Source: Rathayibacter oskolensis (lineage in GTDB: Bacteria; Actinomycetota; Actinomycetes; Actinomycetales; Microbacteriaceae). From it: DNA of 64,000 nt. The notes beneath the pieces are model-generated. The model made no database searches, was not told the DNA's origin, and saw nothing but the letters and a program-made list of their open reading frames with translations. Shown here piece after piece: positions 41,615 through 49,907 of the stretch. Location of the stretch: NCBI RefSeq assembly GCF_900177245.1, contig NZ_FXBM01000002.1, positions 310,001 to 374,000 on the forward strand, in the 5' to 3' direction. The translations under genes were made by a program, and so were the position numbers. The number at the start of each line of letters is the position of its first letter. The stretch's first letter is position 1.

Positions 41615-42474
41615 GCCGCCTCCTCCGCTCCGGCGACCGACTCGAGGGTCGGCAGCACCTCCAGTCCCGCGGAGGCGAGGGTGGGCACGCACTGCACGAG
41701 GCCGCGCGTGTACGGGTGCTGAGCGCGATCGAGGTCGGCCGAGGCGAGGGTCTCGACGATGCGGCCCCTGTGCATCACCACGACCACGTCCGTGAACCGG
41801 CGGCACAGCTCGATGTCGTGGGTGACCATCAGAACCGCTGTCCCCTCGCGCCGGGCGAGGTCGACCATGAGCTCCATCGCCACCACCGCCAGCGACGCGT
41901 CGAGGGCACTCGTGGGCTCGTCGGCGATGAGCAGGCTCGGCTTGGAGGACAGAGCGATGGCCATCATCACCCGCTGGCGCATGCCTCCAGAGAGCTGGTG
42001 CGGTCGGTCGTGCATCACCCGCTCGGGTTCGGCGATCCCCACCTCGCGGAGCCATGCGACCGCCTCGCTCCGCGCCTGCTTCTTCGACATCGCGCTCACG
42101 CCGCGGAGCACGGCGGTCAGCTGGCTCCCGATCGTCCAGACCGGGTCGAGCGACGACATGGCGTCCTGGAACACCATCGAGAGCCCGGGGGTGCGGCGCG
42201 GGATGCGCTCCTGCATCCCGACCTCGAAGGTGCGCTCCAGGGGCCGGCCCTCGAGCAGGAGCGCATCGGCGGTCACGTGTCCCGCGAGCGGGTCGATGAA
42301 GCCTCCGATCGCGTTGCCCAGGCTGGTCTTGCCCGAGCCCGACTCGCCGACGATCGCGACGCGCTGGCCGCGCTGGACCACGAGGTCGGCGCCCTCGACG
42401 GCGGTCACCGAGCCGTAGGCGACCCGCAGACCGCGCACCTCGAGGAGGGGGCCGTCGTGCTCTCCGCCGGTCAT
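41611..42474 (-). CDS. ABC ATPase, DppD type
   Basis: A 287-residue ATP-binding subunit: Walker A GESGSGKT (about 42-49), signature QLSGGMRQR, Walker B LLIADEPTSALD, H-loop V-T-H-D. The C-terminal H-P-Y-T-R-G-L motif is typical of oligopeptide importer ATPases. It starts at MTGGEHDG in an ATGA overlap with the substrate-binding protein gene. Confidence 0.92.
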   Translation of the reverse strand: MTGGEHDGPLLEVRGLRVAYGSVTAVEGADLVVQRGQRVAIVGESGSGKTSLGNAIGGFIDPLAGHVTADALLLEGRPLERTFEVGMQERIPRRTPGLSMVFQDAMSSLDPVWTIGSQLTAVLRGVSAMSKKQARSEAVAWLREVGIAEPERVMHDRPHQLSGGMRQRVMMAIALSSKPSLLIADEPTSALDASLAVVAMELMVDLARREGTAVLMVTHDIELCRRFTDVVVVMHRGRIVETLASADLDRAQHPYTRGLVQCVPTLASAGLEVLPTLESVAGAEEAA

Positions 42475-44093
42475 CCGGCGACCGCCAGCTCGGAGTAGTC
42501 GATGACGTTGTCGCTGCGGAACGCGTAGCCCTCGACTCCGGTCGCGAAGGCGTTCAGGGGCTGCACGTAGCCGATGTAGATCGTGGGCATCTCGGCCTGG
42601 AGCACCTGCTGGGCGGCGTTCCACTCCGCGCCGGCCTCCGTGCCGAGCGGGTCGCCCGCGGCGTTGCCGGCAGCGATGGCGTCGTTGAGGGCTGCGTCGT
42701 CGAAGTCGGGCCAGTTGATCGGGGAGCCCGGCGTGTAGAAGAGCGAGAGCACGTAGGGCGGCGACTGCACGACGGCGTAGTCGCGACCCATCGACGCCTG
42801 GAAGGTCTTCGCGGCGAGCCCCTCCTGGAACGCGGCCGAGTTGACCGGGTCGATGGTGATCTCGAATCCGGCGTCACGAGCCGCTGTCTGGATCTGCACG
42901 GCCGTCTCCTGCAGGTCGGGCACCGCGTTGTTCACCGTGAGGGTGAACTCCACCGGGTTCTCCGCGGAGTAGCCCGCCTCGGCGAGCAGGGCCCTCGCCG
43001 CCTCGACATCGGTGGTGTTCGCCACCAGCCCCTCGTCGCTGAAGCCCGGCGCGGAGGCGTCGAGGATCGTCGAGATCGGGCTGAGCCGGTCCTGGTAGAC
43101 GTCGCTCATGATCTGCTCCGAGGGGATCGCGGCGGCGAGCGCCCTGCGGACCCGCACGTCGTCGAAGGGGGCGGCGGTGGTGAGCAGCGGCATGTAGACG
43201 AAGGCGTTCGTCGGGACGGTGAAGACCTGGGCCGAGTCGTCCGAGGCGAGCGTCGCCTGGTCGGCGGGACGTAGCTGGGTGGCGATCTGGGCGTCGCCGC
43301 TCGAGACCAGGTTGCTCCGCTGCCCGGCGTCGGCGACGACGCGCTGCACGATGCGCTTCACCGTCGGCTCCCCGAGCGCGAAGCCGGGGTTGGCCTCGTA
43401 GACCATCTGCTCACCGGGGGTGTAGTCGCTGAGCGAGTAGGCGCCGTAGCCGAAGTTCGCGTTGGTCTGCGACCAGGTCACCGCGTACGGGTCGTCGTCG
43501 GTCGCGTGCTCCTTCAGCGCCGTCGAGTCGTAGATGTTGTAGGGGGTGTTCGCCAACAGGGACAGCAGCGTGAAGCCGTAGCCGGGCTCGGCGACCGTGA
43601 ACTGCACGGTGTCCTCGTCGATCTTCGTCACCTGGTCGGGGCTCGTCAGGGACGGAGCGCTGATGAAGGCGACGATGCTCGTCTCCACCTCGAACTTGCG
43701 CTGGATCGAGAAGATCACGTCGTCGGCGGTGAGGGTGTTGCCCGCGGTGCTGACCGCGTCGGTGTTGAGGTCGAAGGTGTAGGTCAGCTGGTCGTCGCTC
43801 ACCTCGTAGCTCTCGGCGAGCACGGGCTCGAAGTCGTAGAGGTCCTGGTGCACCGACTCCCCCTCCGAGCCGTCGATGTAGGGGTTCCGGATCAGCGTGG
43901 CCCCGGTGTTCATGAAGAACTCCGCCGCCTCGTAGCCCGTGGCGCTGGTCTCGTAGCTGAAGCTCGAGGGCTGCGCTGCGGTGACGATGACGAACGTGTC
44001 CGTGGCGGAGGAGCCTCCCGAGCAGCCGCTCAGGACGAGGGCTGTCGCGGCGGCTACCGCGGCGACGGCGAGGGGACGGGTGGGACGGTGCAT
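42471..44093 (-). CDS. ABC transporter substrate-binding lipoprotein
   Basis: A 540-residue family 5 solute-binding protein with signal peptide and lipobox LVLSGC (lipidated Cys24). Core segments include LAESYEVSDDQLTYTFDLNT and a C-terminal Y-I-G-Y-V-Q-P-L-N. It captures the substrate of the 39.4-46.2 kb importer outside the membrane. The ligand is unknown; association with an NtaA-type monooxygenase argues for something other than ordinary peptides. It lies between the second permease gene (79 bases upstream) and the ATPases (4-base overlap). Confidence 0.9.
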   Translation of the reverse strand: MHRPTRPLAVAAVAAATALVLSGCSGGSSATDTFVIVTAAQPSSFSYETSATGYEAAEFFMNTGATLIRNPYIDGSEGESVHQDLYDFEPVLAESYEVSDDQLTYTFDLNTDAVSTAGNTLTADDVIFSIQRKFEVETSIVAFISAPSLTSPDQVTKIDEDTVQFTVAEPGYGFTLLSLLANTPYNIYDSTALKEHATDDDPYAVTWSQTNANFGYGAYSLSDYTPGEQMVYEANPGFALGEPTVKRIVQRVVADAGQRSNLVSSGDAQIATQLRPADQATLASDDSAQVFTVPTNAFVYMPLLTTAAPFDDVRVRRALAAAIPSEQIMSDVYQDRLSPISTILDASAPGFSDEGLVANTTDVEAARALLAEAGYSAENPVEFTLTVNNAVPDLQETAVQIQTAARDAGFEITIDPVNSAAFQEGLAAKTFQASMGRDYAVVQSPPYVLSLFYTPGSPINWPDFDDAALNDAIAAGNAAGDPLGTEAGAEWNAAQQVLQAEMPTIYIGYVQPLNAFATGVEGYAFRSDNVIDYSELAVAG

Positions 44094-44172
44094 GAGGAGA
44101 CTCCAGTTCGAGCGGCGCGAGCGGGACAGGGGTGTGGGGAGGGCGTGCGGTGGGGAGCGGTCGGGGAGCGGA

Positions 44173-45069
44173 TCAGCGTCGTGGGCGCTGGGGCGGGTCG
44201 GTGAGGGCGGCCACGAACAGGGAGGCGGACCAGACGCTGAACGCCAGCGCGACGGCGGGGAAGAGGACCGGCCACCATCGGCCGACGGCGGCGTCGGGTG
44301 CGCCGAGCGCCAGCATCGAGCCCCACTCGGCGGTCGGCACGGGGATGCCGACGCCGAGGAACCCGAGAGCAGCGCTGAAGATGATCGCCATGCCGAAGAC
44401 GGAGGAGGAGTTCTCGATCGCCGGGCCCGCCGAGTTGCGCAGCACGTGCCGGAGCAGGATCCGACCCTCGGACTCGCCCGACATCCGGGCGGCGTCCACG
44501 TAGCCGTCGGAGCGGGTCCGCAGCACCTCGGTGCGGGTCAATCGGGCCTGGAACGGGAGCAGGACCACGGCGAGGGAGAGCGTGATGACGACGGCGTTGC
44601 GGCCGAAGAACGACACGACCACCAGCCCCGCGATCATCACGGGGATCGCCTGCACGAGGTCGACCGCCCGCCCGAGGAGGCGTGCCGCGAGGCCGAGAAG
44701 GCCCCGCCGACCGTCGTACATCCCCGACACGAGACCGAGCGCGATCCCGCCGACCGTCGACACTGCTGTGACGACCAGGGCGATCACGATGTCGAGCCGG
44801 AACGCCGTGAGCGTGCGGCTCAGCACGTCGAGACCGTTCGAGTCCGTGCCGGCGAGATGCTCCGACGACGGGGCCTGGGAGTTCGGCCCGACCACGTCGG
44901 TCGCGCTCAGCGGCGCGAGCGCGGGCCCGGCGGCGGCGAGCAGGAGCACCAGGGTGAACGGCAGGAGGCGCAGCGCAGTGGAGACCGCGGGCGGGAGCAC
45001 GCGGCGCCGGTCCCTCCGAGGGACGCGCGGGAGGACGGGATCGGTGACGACGGGGGTGTGCAGCGACAT
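44173..45069 (-). CDS. ABC transporter permease, DppC type
   Basis: A 298-residue permease with the N-terminal helix (about 26-44), the DppC-type H-L-A-G-T-D-S-N-G-L-D-V-L-S-R motif (64-78) and EAA loop V-D-A-A-R-M-S-G-E-S-E-G-R-I-L-L-R-H-V-L. The start ATG shares one base with the stop of the preceding permease gene (TGATG). Together with that protein it forms the membrane channel. Confidence 0.92.
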   Translation of the reverse strand: MSLHTPVVTDPVLPRVPRRDRRRVLPPAVSTALRLLPFTLVLLLAAAGPALAPLSATDVVGPNSQAPSSEHLAGTDSNGLDVLSRTLTAFRLDIVIALVVTAVSTVGGIALGLVSGMYDGRRGLLGLAARLLGRAVDLVQAIPVMIAGLVVVSFFGRNAVVITLSLAVVLLPFQARLTRTEVLRTRSDGYVDAARMSGESEGRILLRHVLRNSAGPAIENSSSVFGMAIIFSAALGFLGVGIPVPTAEWGSMLALGAPDAAVGRWWPVLFPAVALAFSVWSASLFVAALTDPPQRPRR

Positions 45070-46202
45070 CAGCGGGCGCCTCCGTTCGCGACGGAGCGGC
45101 GGCGGGGGTCGAGCAGTCCGACGCCGATGTCGCTCAGCAGGTAGATGGCGAGGCACATCGCGGCCGTCACCACCAGGAAGGAGCGGAGGGCGAAGACGTC
45201 GGACGAGTTCACCGCGTCGACGGCGTACTGCCCCAGCCCGCCCAGGCCGAACAGCGCCTCCAGCACCACCGCTCCGCCCAGGAGCAGGCCGAACAGCATG
45301 CCGAGCATCGGGACGGCGGTCGGCAGCGCCCGGCGGTAGATGCTGGCGAGGACCGACCGGCGAGGAGCGCCCGAGGCGATGCGGAACCGCGTGGCCGGAT
45401 CGTCGATCGCGGCGTCGAGTCCGACGATGAGGGTCTTCATCAGGATCGGGGTGTGCGCGACGACCATGACGATCACCGGCAGCACGAGGTGCGCGACGCC
45501 CGACTGCGCCGCCGCGACGTCACCGGCGATCAGCGCGTCGAGCACCGGGAACCCCGTGGTCCTCGGCGGGGAGATCAGCGCCGGATCCAGGCGGCCGGTG
45601 GGCGCAGGCGCCCAGTGCAGCACGGCGTAGAAGACGAACAGGAACGCGATGCCGATGACGTACTCCGGCAGCGCTCCCGCCGATCGGGCGTAGGAGGTGA
45701 GCACCCGGGCCGTCCTCGTCGCCCGGTGCGTCACCACGTAGTGCGAGAGCAGCACGGCGACGACGCAGGCGAGGACGAGCCCGCTCAGGACGAGCTCCAG
45801 GGTCGCGGGGATCCGCGCGGCGAAGTCGTCCGCGACGGGTCGGCCCGTTGCGATCGAGGTGCCGAGATCGAGCGAGACCAGCTGGCCGAGGTAGGCGACG
45901 AACTGCTCCGGCCACGGGCGGTCCAGACCGTAGGTGGCGCGCGCGGCCTCGAGCTCTGCGCCTGTCAGCCTTCCGCCGGTGGCGGTCACCACAGGGTCGC
46001 CGGGGATGAGCTGGACGAGGAAGAACGCGACGACGACGAACGCCGTGAGATTGGCGAGCGTCATGCCCAGGGGGCGGAGGATCCACCCGCCGGGGAGCGG
46101 CCGGCGGGATCGCCCGCGCCCGTCCGGTCGAGCCGGGGGTGCCGGATCTCGGGGTGCCGGTGCGGCCGTCGAGGGCACCGCGCGTGCTGGGGCGACGCTC
46201 AT
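45069..46202 (-). CDS. ABC transporter permease, DppB type
   Basis: A 377-residue permease whose first about 50 residues form a Pro/Ala/Arg-rich cytoplasmic extension (S-T-A-A-P-A-P-R-D-P) before the first helix and the F-F-L-V-Q-L-I-P-G-D-P-V motif. Most DppB proteins are 310-340 residues, so the extension is unusual. The ATG with GGAGGAG 3-4 bases upstream supports including it; an internal start near the helix lacks a good site. It is the first gene of the importer operon, divergent from a GntR regulator, with a palindrome 48 bases upstream. Confidence 0.88.
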   Translation of the reverse strand: MSVAPARAVPSTAAPAPRDPAPPARPDGRGRSRRPLPGGWILRPLGMTLANLTAFVVVAFFLVQLIPGDPVVTATGGRLTGAELEAARATYGLDRPWPEQFVAYLGQLVSLDLGTSIATGRPVADDFAARIPATLELVLSGLVLACVVAVLLSHYVVTHRATRTARVLTSYARSAGALPEYVIGIAFLFVFYAVLHWAPAPTGRLDPALISPPRTTGFPVLDALIAGDVAAAQSGVAHLVLPVIVMVVAHTPILMKTLIVGLDAAIDDPATRFRIASGAPRRSVLASIYRRALPTAVPMLGMLFGLLLGGAVVLEALFGLGGLGQYAVDAVNSSDVFALRSFLVVTAAMCLAIYLLSDIGVGLLDPRRRSVANGGAR

Positions 46203-46516
46203 CGTCTCCTCCTGTCTCCGCCGCCGCGGGTTCGGCATCGGGATTCGGTGAGCATCCTGATGCTCGGCGACGAGTCGTGCACTCATGGTGTCGGCGGGAT
46301 GTTTCGCCCCCCGCACTCGGCCGTTAACGCCCATTGCGCGAGCTGGCGCCTCGCGACGGCGCAGCGAAAGGCCAGGTCAGAGCCCCTGTCGCCGGGGTGT
46401 TACGCCGATCGGTCCCTCCGCCGATCTCCGCCCCGGAGGCGCTCGGAGCGCCCCTCGGCGCCGAGGGCTACGCTGACTCCACCTCACTCGCTTCCCCTGC
46501 CCCCCAAGGAGAGACC
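46203..46516. other. Divergent control region of the importer operon and GntR gene
   Basis: This 314-base gap contains the palindrome at 46250-46265 and a -10-like TACGCT before the GntR gene. I see no RNA gene or further repeat in it. Confidence 0.5.
46250..46265. promoter_or_regulatory. Palindrome upstream of the importer operon
   Basis: GAGCATC-CT-GATGCTC is a perfect inverted repeat with 7-base arms, 48 bases before the first permease gene. It is the best candidate operator for the divergent GntR/UTRA regulator. Confidence 0.55.
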
Positions 46517-47284
46517 ATGAGCGGAACGCCCAGCGAGCATCCGCGCGCGAAGGGAGGCTCCGCCCGGGGACGGCAGATGAGCGCGAGCCGGGTGCGCGAC
46601 CTCATCAGCGCCTCCATCAGAGAGGGCCATCTCGACCCGGACGAACCGCTGGCCGAGGAGCACCTGATGACGCTGTTCGCGGCCAGCCGGGGATCGGTGC
46701 GGGCGGCGCTCTCCCAGCTGCGCGACTCCGGCTTCGTCGAGCGCAAGCCACGGGTCGGCACGAGGGCGACAGGGATCGGCTTCGTCCTCCCGCTCGCCGA
46801 CATCGACACGGCCACCGACTACCCCGACGGGGCGATCGGCAGGGGCGCCGCCCATGTGACCATCACCATCACCGAGGAGCGGGAGGTGCCCGCCTTCCCG
46901 CTCGTGAGGGACCGCCTCGGTCTGGTTGATCCGACCGTGCGCATGGTCGAGAACACCTTCACGGCCGACGGCGAGGTGGTGGGGGTGCGCACCGCTTACT
47001 ACTCGACGTCCTACGGGTTCGACCCGCGCGACATCCTCGGTCCGCTCAGCATGCGCGAGATCATCGAGCGCTACTTCCGCGAGGAGACCGGAGCGGTGCA
47101 CGTCCAGATCGGAGCCGACCAGGCCGATGCCCACACGGCGCGGCTGCTCGGCGTGGCGGAGGGGACCCCTCTGATCGTGCGCGAGATGACCTACGTGACG
47201 CCGACCGGCTCCGCGATCCAGATCGTGTTCGACCGGTACCGCGGCGATCGCGTGCGCCTGGAGTCGACAGCGGTCGTGGACTGA
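46517..47284 (+). CDS. GntR-family regulator with UTRA sensor domain
   Basis: A 255-residue regulator: winged helix (S-A-S-R-V-R-D-L-I-S-A-S-I-R-E-G, then S-R-G-S-V-R-A-A-L-S-Q-L-R-D-S-G-F-V-E-R, about 22-78) and a UTRA ligand-binding domain (about 100-250) with P-L-I-V-R-E-M-T-Y-V near its end. UTRA regulators sense small metabolites, often the substrate of a neighbouring transporter. The ATG has AAGGAG upstream. It is divergent from the ABC importer/monooxygenase operon, the presumed target. Confidence 0.9.
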   Translation: MSGTPSEHPRAKGGSARGRQMSASRVRDLISASIREGHLDPDEPLAEEHLMTLFAASRGSVRAALSQLRDSGFVERKPRVGTRATGIGFVLPLADIDTATDYPDGAIGRGAAHVTITITEEREVPAFPLVRDRLGLVDPTVRMVENTFTADGEVVGVRTAYYSTSYGFDPRDILGPLSMREIIERYFREETGAVHVQIGADQADAHTARLLGVAEGTPLIVREMTYVTPTGSAIQIVFDRYRGDRVRLESTAVVD

Positions 47285-47308
47285 CGAGCCCGCGGTCCGC
47301 CCGGGCGC

Positions 47309-48382
47309 TCAGTGCACCCCGGGCGGCTCCACCGCCAGCACGCGGTCGTCCTCCCCGCCCGGCTCGCCGCGACCGTCGGTGTTGCTCGTGACGATCCACA
47401 GGGTGCCGTCCGGAGCCGCGACCGCGTCGCGCAGGCGTCCGTACTCGCCGATCGCGTAGTCGCTCTGGCTCGACGGATCCGCCACCGGTACCGCGCGCAG
47501 CACCTGTCCGCGGAGGTTCGCGAGGTAGAGCACGTCGTCGATCGCGACCATCCCGCTCGGGCTCGCCGCATCCGGGTTCCACTGCTGCACCGGGTCGACG
47601 TACCCGTCGCGCGAGGCGATCCCCTCGACGAGCGGCCAGCCGTAGTTCGCTCCCGGAGTGATGATGTTCAGCTCGTCCCAGGTGTCCTGCCCGAACTCGC
47701 TCGCGAACAGAGTGCCGTCGGAGGCCCAGGCGAGGCCCTGCGGGTTGCGGTGTCCCGAGCTGTAGACGAGCGATCCGGGATAGGGGTTGTCGTCGGGCGC
47801 CTCCCCGTCGAGGGTCATCCGGAGGATCTTGCCCGAGAAGGAGTCGAGGTCCTGCGCCGCGTCGCGCTGCCCGGCGTCGCCGACGGTGGCGTAGAGCATC
47901 CCGTCGGGCCCGATCGCGAGGCGGCCGCCGTCGTGGTTCCGTGCGGCGGGGATGCCGTCGAGGATCGTCTCCGGGTCGCCGAGTTCGAGTGAGCCGGGGT
48001 CGCCCGAGACGTCGAAGCGCTGGATGCGGTTGCCGTCCGGCCCGGTCGAGTACGCGACGAGGGTCCGTCCGTCGATGGCGAGACCGAGGAGTCCGCTCTC
48101 GCCCTCGGCGACCACGCCCTCGACGACGCCGATCTCCCGCGTCGCGCCGTCGTCGGCGACCTCGAGGATGCGCCCGCTGTCGCGCTCGCTGATCACGGCC
48201 GTGCCGTCGACGAAGGCGACCGACCAGGGCGCCTCGAGGTCCTGCGCGACCGTGCGGATCTCGCCGTCGCCCTCCGCGAGCAGGCTGCTCGGCGGTGGTG
48301 GTGAGGCCGTGCACGAGGCGAGCAGGCCGCCGAGCGCGAGCGTCGCGGCCACGAGGCCGCCGCGTGTCGTGGTGCGGTTCAT
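47309..48382 (-). CDS. PQQ-dependent sugar dehydrogenase-like lipoprotein
   Basis: A 357-residue secreted beta-propeller with a lipobox LLASC (lipidated Cys24). L-E-A-P-W-S-V-A-F, SGLLGLAID, H-D-G-G-R-L-A-I-G-P-D-G-M-L-Y-A-T-V-G-D and S-S-G-H-R-N-P-Q-G-L-A are the hallmarks of the GSDH/Hhip-type glucose-sorbosone dehydrogenase family, which oxidises sugars outside the cell with PQQ. No PQQ synthesis genes are in the window. It is divergent from the MoxR-type gene. Confidence 0.9.
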   Translation of the reverse strand: MNRTTTRGGLVAATLALGGLLASCTASPPPPSSLLAEGDGEIRTVAQDLEAPWSVAFVDGTAVISERDSGRILEVADDGATREIGVVEGVVAEGESGLLGLAIDGRTLVAYSTGPDGNRIQRFDVSGDPGSLELGDPETILDGIPAARNHDGGRLAIGPDGMLYATVGDAGQRDAAQDLDSFSGKILRMTLDGEAPDDNPYPGSLVYSSGHRNPQGLAWASDGTLFASEFGQDTWDELNIITPGANYGWPLVEGIASRDGYVDPVQQWNPDAASPSGMVAIDDVLYLANLRGQVLRAVPVADPSSQSDYAIGEYGRLRDAVAAPDGTLWIVTSNTDGRGEPGGEDDRVLAVEPPGVH

Positions 48383-48521
48383 CGGGTGTCCCTCCGATCG
48401 GGGATGGCCTTCGACCCTCGCAGCCGAAGCTTCGAGCCCTCTCAGCCTCGTACGGGTAGCCCCTGGGACGAGTTCCGGCGACCCCCGCCGGATGTCGGAG
48501 CTGCGGCGTAGCGTTGCGACG

Positions 48522-49907
48522 GTGACGAGTCCCACGATCAACACCCTCGGCCAGCTGCGCGCCTCCGGGCACGTGCAGAAGAGCCTCCGCACCGAGATCC
48601 GCGACAACCTGCTCGACGCGCTCCGCGAGGGGCGCGACCCGTGGCCGGGGCTGCACGGCTTCTCCGAGACCGTGATCCCGCAGGTCGAGCGCGCGGTGAT
48701 CGCGGGGCACGACATCGTCCTGCTCGGCGAGCGCGGCCAGGGCAAGACCCGCCTCCTGCGCACCCTCAACGGCCTGCTCGACGAGTGGACCCCCGTCATC
48801 GACGGCTCCGAGCTCGGCGAGCACCCCTACGAGCCGATCACCTCGATCAGCCGCAGGCGCGCGGCCGAGCTCGGCGACGGGCTGCCCGTCGCCTGGCGCT
48901 CCCGCGAGGAGCGCTACGTCGAGAAGCTCGCCACCCCCGACACGAGCGTCGCCGACCTCATCGGCGACGTCGACCCGATGAAGGTCGCCGAGGGCCGCAG
49001 CCTCGGCGACCCCGAAACCATCCACTTCGGCCTCATCCCGCGCAGCCACCGCGGCATCGTCGCGATCAACGAGCTGCCCGACCTCGCCGAGCGCATCCAG
49101 GTCGCGATGCTCAACGTGATGGAGGAGCGCGACATCCAGATCCGCGGCTACGTCCTCCGCCTCCCGCTCGACGTCCTCGTCGTCGCGAGCGCGAACCCCG
49201 AGGACTACACGAACCGCGGCCGCATCATCACCCCGCTGAAGGACCGCTTCGGCGCCGAGATCCGCACCCACTACCCCACGGCGCTCGTCGACGAGGTCGC
49301 GGTCATCCGTCAGGAGGCGGAGCTCGTCGCGATCGTGCCCGACGCGCTGATCGAGATCCTCGCCCGCTTCACCCGGGCGCTCCGCGAGTCGAGCTCCGTC
49401 GACCAGCGCAGCGGTGTGAGCGCCCGCTTCGCCATCGCCGGCGCCGAGACGATCGCCGCGGCGGCCCTCCACCGCGCCACCCGGCAGGGCGAGGACGAGG
49501 CCGTCGCGCGCCCGATCGACCTCGAGACCGCGGTCGACGTGCTCGGCGGCAAGATCGAGTTCGAGTCGGGCGAGGAGGGCCGCGAGGACGAGATCCTCGA
49601 CCACCTCCTCCGCCAGGCCACCGCCGAGACGGTGCGCGCGCACCTGCGCGGCATCGACCTCTCGCCGCTCGTCGACGCCGTCGAGAACGGCGCCATGATC
49701 ACGACCGGCGAGCAGGTGACCGCGCGCGAGTTCCTCGCCGGGCTGCCGATGCTCGGCGAGGCGACCGTCTACGACGAGATCGCCGAGCGGCTCGACGCGA
49801 CCGGCGACGGGCGCATCGCCGGAGCGATCGAGCTCGCCCTCGAGGGGCTCTACCTCTCGCGCCGGCTGAGCAAGGAGACCGGTGGAGGCGAGGCCGTCTA
49901 TGGCTAG
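48522..49907 (+). CDS. MoxR/magnesium-chelatase-type AAA+ ATPase
   Basis: A 461-residue ATPase with Walker A LLGERGQGKT (67-76), Walker B G-I-V-A-I-N-E-L-P-D-L and sensor V-V-A-S-A-N-P-E-D-Y. The N-terminal 45 residues are helical. Such ATPases remodel partner proteins, usually with a VWA protein encoded next door, as here (8-base overlap). The GTG start is chosen because a -10-like TAGCGT ends 7 bases before it, suggesting a leaderless mRNA; an ATG at 48492 is the alternative. Confidence 0.88.
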   Translation: MTSPTINTLGQLRASGHVQKSLRTEIRDNLLDALREGRDPWPGLHGFSETVIPQVERAVIAGHDIVLLGERGQGKTRLLRTLNGLLDEWTPVIDGSELGEHPYEPITSISRRRAAELGDGLPVAWRSREERYVEKLATPDTSVADLIGDVDPMKVAEGRSLGDPETIHFGLIPRSHRGIVAINELPDLAERIQVAMLNVMEERDIQIRGYVLRLPLDVLVVASANPEDYTNRGRIITPLKDRFGAEIRTHYPTALVDEVAVIRQEAELVAIVPDALIEILARFTRALRESSSVDQRSGVSARFAIAGAETIAAAALHRATRQGEDEAVARPIDLETAVDVLGGKIEFESGEEGREDEILDHLLRQATAETVRAHLRGIDLSPLVDAVENGAMITTGEQVTAREFLAGLPMLGEATVYDEIAERLDATGDGRIAGAIELALEGLYLSRRLSKETGGGEAVYG

